Below are positions 60,868-64,000 of a DNA stretch of 64,000 nucleotides, in pieces (position 1 is the first letter of the stretch; each line of letters begins with the position of its first letter). The stretch is from positions 62,001 to 126,000 of the forward strand of contig JANQPH010000044.1 of the NCBI GenBank assembly GCA_028285405.1, given 5' to 3'. Under the pieces are notes generated by a model. The model was not told the origin of the DNA and searched no databases. It saw only the letters and a list, made by a program, of their open reading frames with translations. Origin of the DNA: Thermoleophilia bacterium (lineage in GTDB: Bacteria; Actinomycetota; Thermoleophilia; Miltoncostaeales; Miltoncostaeaceae). Position numbers and translations under genes: made by a program.

Positions 60868-61883
60868 GGGTTCTGGTCACCGGTCATCGCGGCTTCGTCG
60901 GTCACGCGATGGTCCCGACGCTGCGCGCGCGCGGGCACGAGGTCGTGGGCCTCGACGTCGGCTACTTCTCGCCCACGGGCCCCGAGGTCGACCACGAGAT
61001 CGTCAAGGACGTCCGGGACGTCACCAGCGCCGACCTCGAGGGGATCGAGGGGATCGTGCATCTCGCCGCCCTCTCCAACGATCCGATGGGCGAGCTGGCC
61101 CCCGAGCTCACGTACGCCATCAACCACGAGGCGGGGATCCGTCTCGCGCAGCTCGCCCGCGACGTCGGGGCGCGCCGGTTCGTGTTCGCCTCGAGCTGCT
61201 CGATGTACGGCGCCGCGGGTGGCGACGACGAGGTGACCGAGGAGGCGCCGCTCGCGCCGCTGACCCACTACGCGACGTCCAAGGTGAGGAGCGAGGAGGA
61301 CCTCGAGCGGCTGGCCGACTCGGACTTCAGCCCGGTGTTCCTGCGCAACGCGACCGCCTACGGCGCGTCGGCGGCGCTGCGGGCCGACGTCGTGGTCAAC
61401 AACCTGACCGGCTTCGCCCATCACGACGGCGAGGTCCGCATCATGAGCGACGGCACCCCCTGGCGGCCGCTCGTCCACATCGGCGACATGTCGCTGGCCG
61501 CCGCGTGCGCGCTCGAGGCGCCGCGCGAGGCGATCCACAACGAGCCGTTCAACATCGCGCCGGTCGGCGAGAACTACCAGATCCGCGATCTCGCCCAGAT
61601 CGTCGCCGAGGCGGTGCCGGGATCCGAGGTGAGCATCGCCTCGGACGCGAGCCCGGACGCGCGCAGCTACCGGGTCAGCTTCACGAAGGCGGCCGAGCGG
61701 CTGCCGGGGTTCGAGCCGACCTGGAACGTCCCCAAGGGCGTCGTCGACGTTCGCGACTGGTACGAGGGCGCTCGGCTCGGCCAGGACTGGCTCGGCCGGC
61801 CGTGGGTTCGGCTGAAGCAGCTGAGCCACCTTTCCGAGAGCGGTGCGGTCGACGGCGACCTGCGCTTCACCGGGTCCTCGTGA
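60864..61883 (+). CDS. NAD-dependent sugar-nucleotide epimerase/dehydratase
   Basis: A 339-residue extended SDR. VTGHRGFVGHAMVPTLRARGH binds the cofactor. FASSCSMYGAAGG carries the catalytic serine/threonine area, and THYATSKVRSEEDL the tyrosine and lysine. NATAYGASAALRADVVVNNL and HIGDMSLAA follow. The pattern resembles SDRs that act with cytidylyltransferases in branched or deoxy-sugar pathways. The C-terminal 25 residues extend beyond the usual fold. Coupled to rfbF (ATGA) and to the next gene (GTGA). Exact reaction unproven. Confidence 0.82.
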   Translation: MRVLVTGHRGFVGHAMVPTLRARGHEVVGLDVGYFSPTGPEVDHEIVKDVRDVTSADLEGIEGIVHLAALSNDPMGELAPELTYAINHEAGIRLAQLARDVGARRFVFASSCSMYGAAGGDDEVTEEAPLAPLTHYATSKVRSEEDLERLADSDFSPVFLRNATAYGASAALRADVVVNNLTGFAHHDGEVRIMSDGTPWRPLVHIGDMSLAAACALEAPREAIHNEPFNIAPVGENYQIRDLAQIVAEAVPGSEVSIASDASPDARSYRVSFTKAAERLPGFEPTWNVPKGVVDVRDWYEGARLGQDWLGRPWVRLKQLSHLSESGAVDGDLRFTGSS

Positions 61884-62764
61884 GCACCGTCCTGGTCGTC
61901 GGCGCCTCCGGGCAGGTCGGAGAGCATCTGGTCACCGCGCTGGCCGACCGCGGAGCGACGGTCGTCGGGACGAGGTTCGGCCAGGACGTCGCCGGCCTCA
62001 CCCAGCTCGACTTCCGCGACCCGGGCCAGGTCGACGCCGTGCTGGACGAGGTGCGGCCGGATGCGCTGGTCGTCCCCGCCGCCCAGCCGAACGTCGACCT
62101 GTGCGAGCGCGAGCCCGAGGCGACCTACGACATCAATGTCAGGGGCACCGCGGTGCTGGCCCGAGCCGCCGCCGCCCGGGGGCTGCGGATGGTCTGGCTC
62201 TCGACGGACTACCTCTTCGACGGCACCGCCGGCCCGTACCCGGAGACGGCCGAGGCCCTTCCGATCCAGGAGTACGGACGCCAGAAGCTCGCCGGTGAGC
62301 ACTTCCTGCTCGCGACGCTCTCGGATCCGCTCATCGTCCGGACCAACGTCGTCTACGGCTGGGAGCGCGTCGGGAAGAACTTCGTGCAGCGGCTCGTGAA
62401 GACGCTGAGCGCGGGTGAGCCGATGCGCGCTCCGGTCGATCAGTTCTCGACCCCGACCTACGCTCCCAACCTGGCGGCGATCGTGGCCGAGCTGCTCGAG
62501 CGTGGAGTCACCGGCGTCGTCAATGTCAGCGGTCCCGACTTCACCGACCGGCACACCCTCGCCTGCGCCGCCGCGCGCGCCTTCGGCCTCGATCCGGAGG
62601 CGATCGCGAAGGTGACGACACCCGACCTGGGCCAGGACGCGCCGCGGCCGCTTCGGGCCGGCCTCACGGTCGACCGGGTGCGGGCGCTCGTCTCGACCGA
62701 GCCCATGTCCTACGAGGAGGGCCTCGCCACGATGGCCGCGTCACGACCCGCGGGGGTCCCATGA
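61880..62764 (+). CDS. dTDP-4-dehydrorhamnose reductase-like protein
   Basis: A 294-residue RmlD-family reductase. VLVVGASGQVGEHLVTAL is the nucleotide motif and PDALVVPAAQPNVDLCEREPEATYDINVRG a family block. VWLSTDYLFDGTAGPYPE is the RmlD signature, then the catalytic tyrosine and lysine in EYGRQKLAGE, and RTNVVYGWERVGKNFVQRL. In the rhamnose pathway it reduces the 4-keto group; next to rfbF it may act on a CDP-linked sugar instead. GTG overlaps the preceding stop; its own stop overlaps the rmlC-like ATG. Confidence 0.85.
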   Translation: MSTVLVVGASGQVGEHLVTALADRGATVVGTRFGQDVAGLTQLDFRDPGQVDAVLDEVRPDALVVPAAQPNVDLCEREPEATYDINVRGTAVLARAAAARGLRMVWLSTDYLFDGTAGPYPETAEALPIQEYGRQKLAGEHFLLATLSDPLIVRTNVVYGWERVGKNFVQRLVKTLSAGEPMRAPVDQFSTPTYAPNLAAIVAELLERGVTGVVNVSGPDFTDRHTLACAAARAFGLDPEAIAKVTTPDLGQDAPRPLRAGLTVDRVRALVSTEPMSYEEGLATMAASRPAGVP

Positions 62765-63291
62765 TCTTCACCGAGACCAAGCTGGCCGGCGCCTACGTGG
62801 TCGACATCGAGCCGCGGGGCGACGACCGGGGCATGTTCGCCCGGGTGTTCTGCAAGGACGAGTTCGCCGAGCACGGCCTCACGACCGAGATCGCGCAGAG
62901 CAACCTGTCGGTGACCGCCGATGTCGGCACGATCCGGGGCCTGCACCGTCAGGTCGACGGCGCCGAGGAGGACAAGCTCATCCGCTGCGTGCGCGGGCGC
63001 ATCCTCGACGTCTTCGTCGACGTCCGGCCCGACTCGCCCACCTTCCTCCAGCACGAGAAGGTCGAGCTCGACGCCGAGAGCAAGCGCATGGCGTACGTGC
63101 CCAAGGGCTTCGCCCACGGCTTTCTCACCCTCACGGGCGACTGCGAGGTCTTCTACCACGTGAGCCACCCCTACGCTCCGGACAGGGAGCGCGGGATCCG
63201 GTGGAACGATCCGCTGCTCGGGATCGACTGGGGGATCGAGGACCCGATCCTCTCCCCGAAGGACGCCGGCTACCCGGACTGGACCCCGTAG
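62761..63291 (+). CDS. dTDP-4-dehydrorhamnose 3,5-epimerase-like protein
   Basis: A 176-residue RmlC-family cupin. DDRGMFARVFCKDEFAEHGL, IAQSNLSVTADVGTIRGLHRQ with the catalytic histidine, ILDVFVDVRPDSPTFLQHEK, VPKGFAHGFLTL and RGIRWNDPLLGIDW are all standard. The usual YKCTDYY-like segment reads FYHVSHPYAP here. It epimerises C3 and/or C5 of a 4-keto-6-deoxy sugar before the RmlD-like reduction. Whether the nucleotide is dTDP or CDP is open: no rmlA or rmlB is in the window but rfbF is. Confidence 0.88.
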   Translation: MIFTETKLAGAYVVDIEPRGDDRGMFARVFCKDEFAEHGLTTEIAQSNLSVTADVGTIRGLHRQVDGAEEDKLIRCVRGRILDVFVDVRPDSPTFLQHEKVELDAESKRMAYVPKGFAHGFLTLTGDCEVFYHVSHPYAPDRERGIRWNDPLLGIDWGIEDPILSPKDAGYPDWTP

Positions 63292-63294
63292 CGG

Positions 63295-64000
63295 ATGGGG
63301 GCTGGCCCCCGGATCACGGTCATCATGCCGCTGTACGAGGCGGCCGAGGACGCCCCGGAGCTGGTGGCGACGCTCGCCGCTCAGCGCCACCCCGAGCACG
63401 ACGACCAGTCTGACTGGATGCAGGCCATCCTGATCGACAACGCGTCCGGCGACGGCACCGCCGATCGGGTGCGCGAGGCGTTCGCCGCGCATGGCGATCC
63501 CGATCACTGGCGCCTGGTCGAGAACGAGGAGAACCTCGGGCTCGCCCATTCGCTGAACAAGGCCCTCGAGATGGCGGGCACCGAGCTCGTGCTCACCTGC
63601 CACGCCGACTGCCGGTTTCAGGGAGAGGGGTATGTCGCCGAGATGCTGCGGCTGCTCGAGGAGAACCCCGACGCGGGCGGTATCGGGGGCAAGCCCGAGA
63701 TGCCGGCCGAGCTGGTCGACCGCGTCGAGCGGGTCTACGCGATCGCGAACCTGATGGACGTGCTCCCCACCGATCCCGACGAGCCTGACCTCGTCGCCGT
63801 CGGGTTCTGCGAAGGGCGGTGCGACGGCTTTCGGATGGAGGCGCTGCGCGCGGTCGGGATGTACGGCGACAAGCTGCGCCTCGCTGGCGAGGACCAGATC
63901 ATCTCGGCCCAGATGCGGGCGGCCGGCTACGGCACCTACCAGGCGCCCCATCTTCGCTACCGGCTCTCGGTGAGCGCCATGCAGGACAGCCTCGGCAAGC
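63295..64000 (+). CDS. GT2 glycosyltransferase, truncated by window end
   Basis: The first 235 residues of a GT-A glycosyltransferase running off the right edge. ITVIMPLYEAAEDAPELVATL begins the fold, ILIDNASGDGTADRVREAF is the nucleotide-binding block, ENLGLAHSLNKALEMAG follows, and the metal motif is TCHADCR (D-x-D replaced by HAD-C). FCEGRCDGFRMEALRAVG and GEDQIISAQMRAAGYGTY form the acceptor side. ATG 3 nt after the preceding stop, with GCGG only as upstream site. Likely the next sugar-adding step of the same operon. Confidence 0.85.
   Translation, partial: MGAGPRITVIMPLYEAAEDAPELVATLAAQRHPEHDDQSDWMQAILIDNASGDGTADRVREAFAAHGDPDHWRLVENEENLGLAHSLNKALEMAGTELVLTCHADCRFQGEGYVAEMLRLLEENPDAGGIGGKPEMPAELVDRVERVYAIANLMDVLPTDPDEPDLVAVGFCEGRCDGFRMEALRAVGMYGDKLRLAGEDQIISAQMRAAGYGTYQAPHLRYRLSVSAMQDSLGK

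Overview
The window is about 70% GC and comes from an actinobacterium. The best guess is Thermoleophilia (Solirubrobacterales-like). That rests on the GC-rich codon use, the menaquinone-type full complex I, the frequent GTG/TTG starts and the many genes whose only promoter-like motif lies 6-10 nt before the start codon (leaderless style). No rRNA, tRNA, CRISPR array, phage or insertion sequence was recognised.

Layout. (1) 1-5.6 kb: housekeeping and stress genes. These are a truncated membrane protein gene at the left edge, a 173-175 bp tandem repeat with strong hairpins, DNA polymerase X (polX), trehalose-phosphatase (otsB), a TauE/SafE-type transporter split into two half-size genes, and a secreted transglutaminase-like protein. 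(2) 5.7-20.3 kb, minus strand: the complete 14-gene NADH:quinone oxidoreductase operon nuoABCDEFGHIJKLMN, mostly with overlapping or nearly touching genes. It is interrupted by two palindromic non-coding elements, one between nuoH and nuoI and a 244 bp one between nuoK and nuoL. (3) 20.8-24.3 kb: a small membrane protein, a TPR protein, an orphan ABC-2 permease, a malic-enzyme homologue that has lost catalytic residues, and an exported C-terminally anchored protein. (4) 24.3-64 kb: a large surface-polysaccharide locus of about 31 genes.

The polysaccharide locus starts with GDP-deoxymannose genes (rmd-like, gmd). It continues with a long plus-strand, translationally coupled operon (26.4-38.5 kb) of methyltransferase, glycosyltransferases, coiled-coil protein and an unusual Wzt-type ABC ATPase with an extra C-terminal module. 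Next come divergent and convergent blocks: a DUF616-type glycosyltransferase, a 1,232-residue asparagine-synthase/glycosyltransferase fusion, two paralogous methyltransferases with a repeated N-terminal module, a GMC oxidoreductase with a ferredoxin-like cysteine motif, a GT2, a GtrA-like flippase, an AglD-like membrane protein and the Wzm permease. Three large membrane proteins of the GT39/YfhO kind also lie in this part of the locus. The right end is a nucleotide-sugar block (rfbF, epimerase, rmlD-like, rmlC-like) and a truncated GT2.

Inferred overall job: the locus makes a methylated, deoxyhexose-containing and probably amidated glycan. This is exported by the Wzm/Wzt ABC pathway, although wzt and wzm are 17 kb apart on opposite strands. 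The least conventional items are the AsnB-GT4 fusion, the Wzt carrying a module shared with its upstream neighbour, the degenerate malic enzyme, the nuo palindromic elements, and divergent gene pairs whose -10 boxes overlap at a shared TA.
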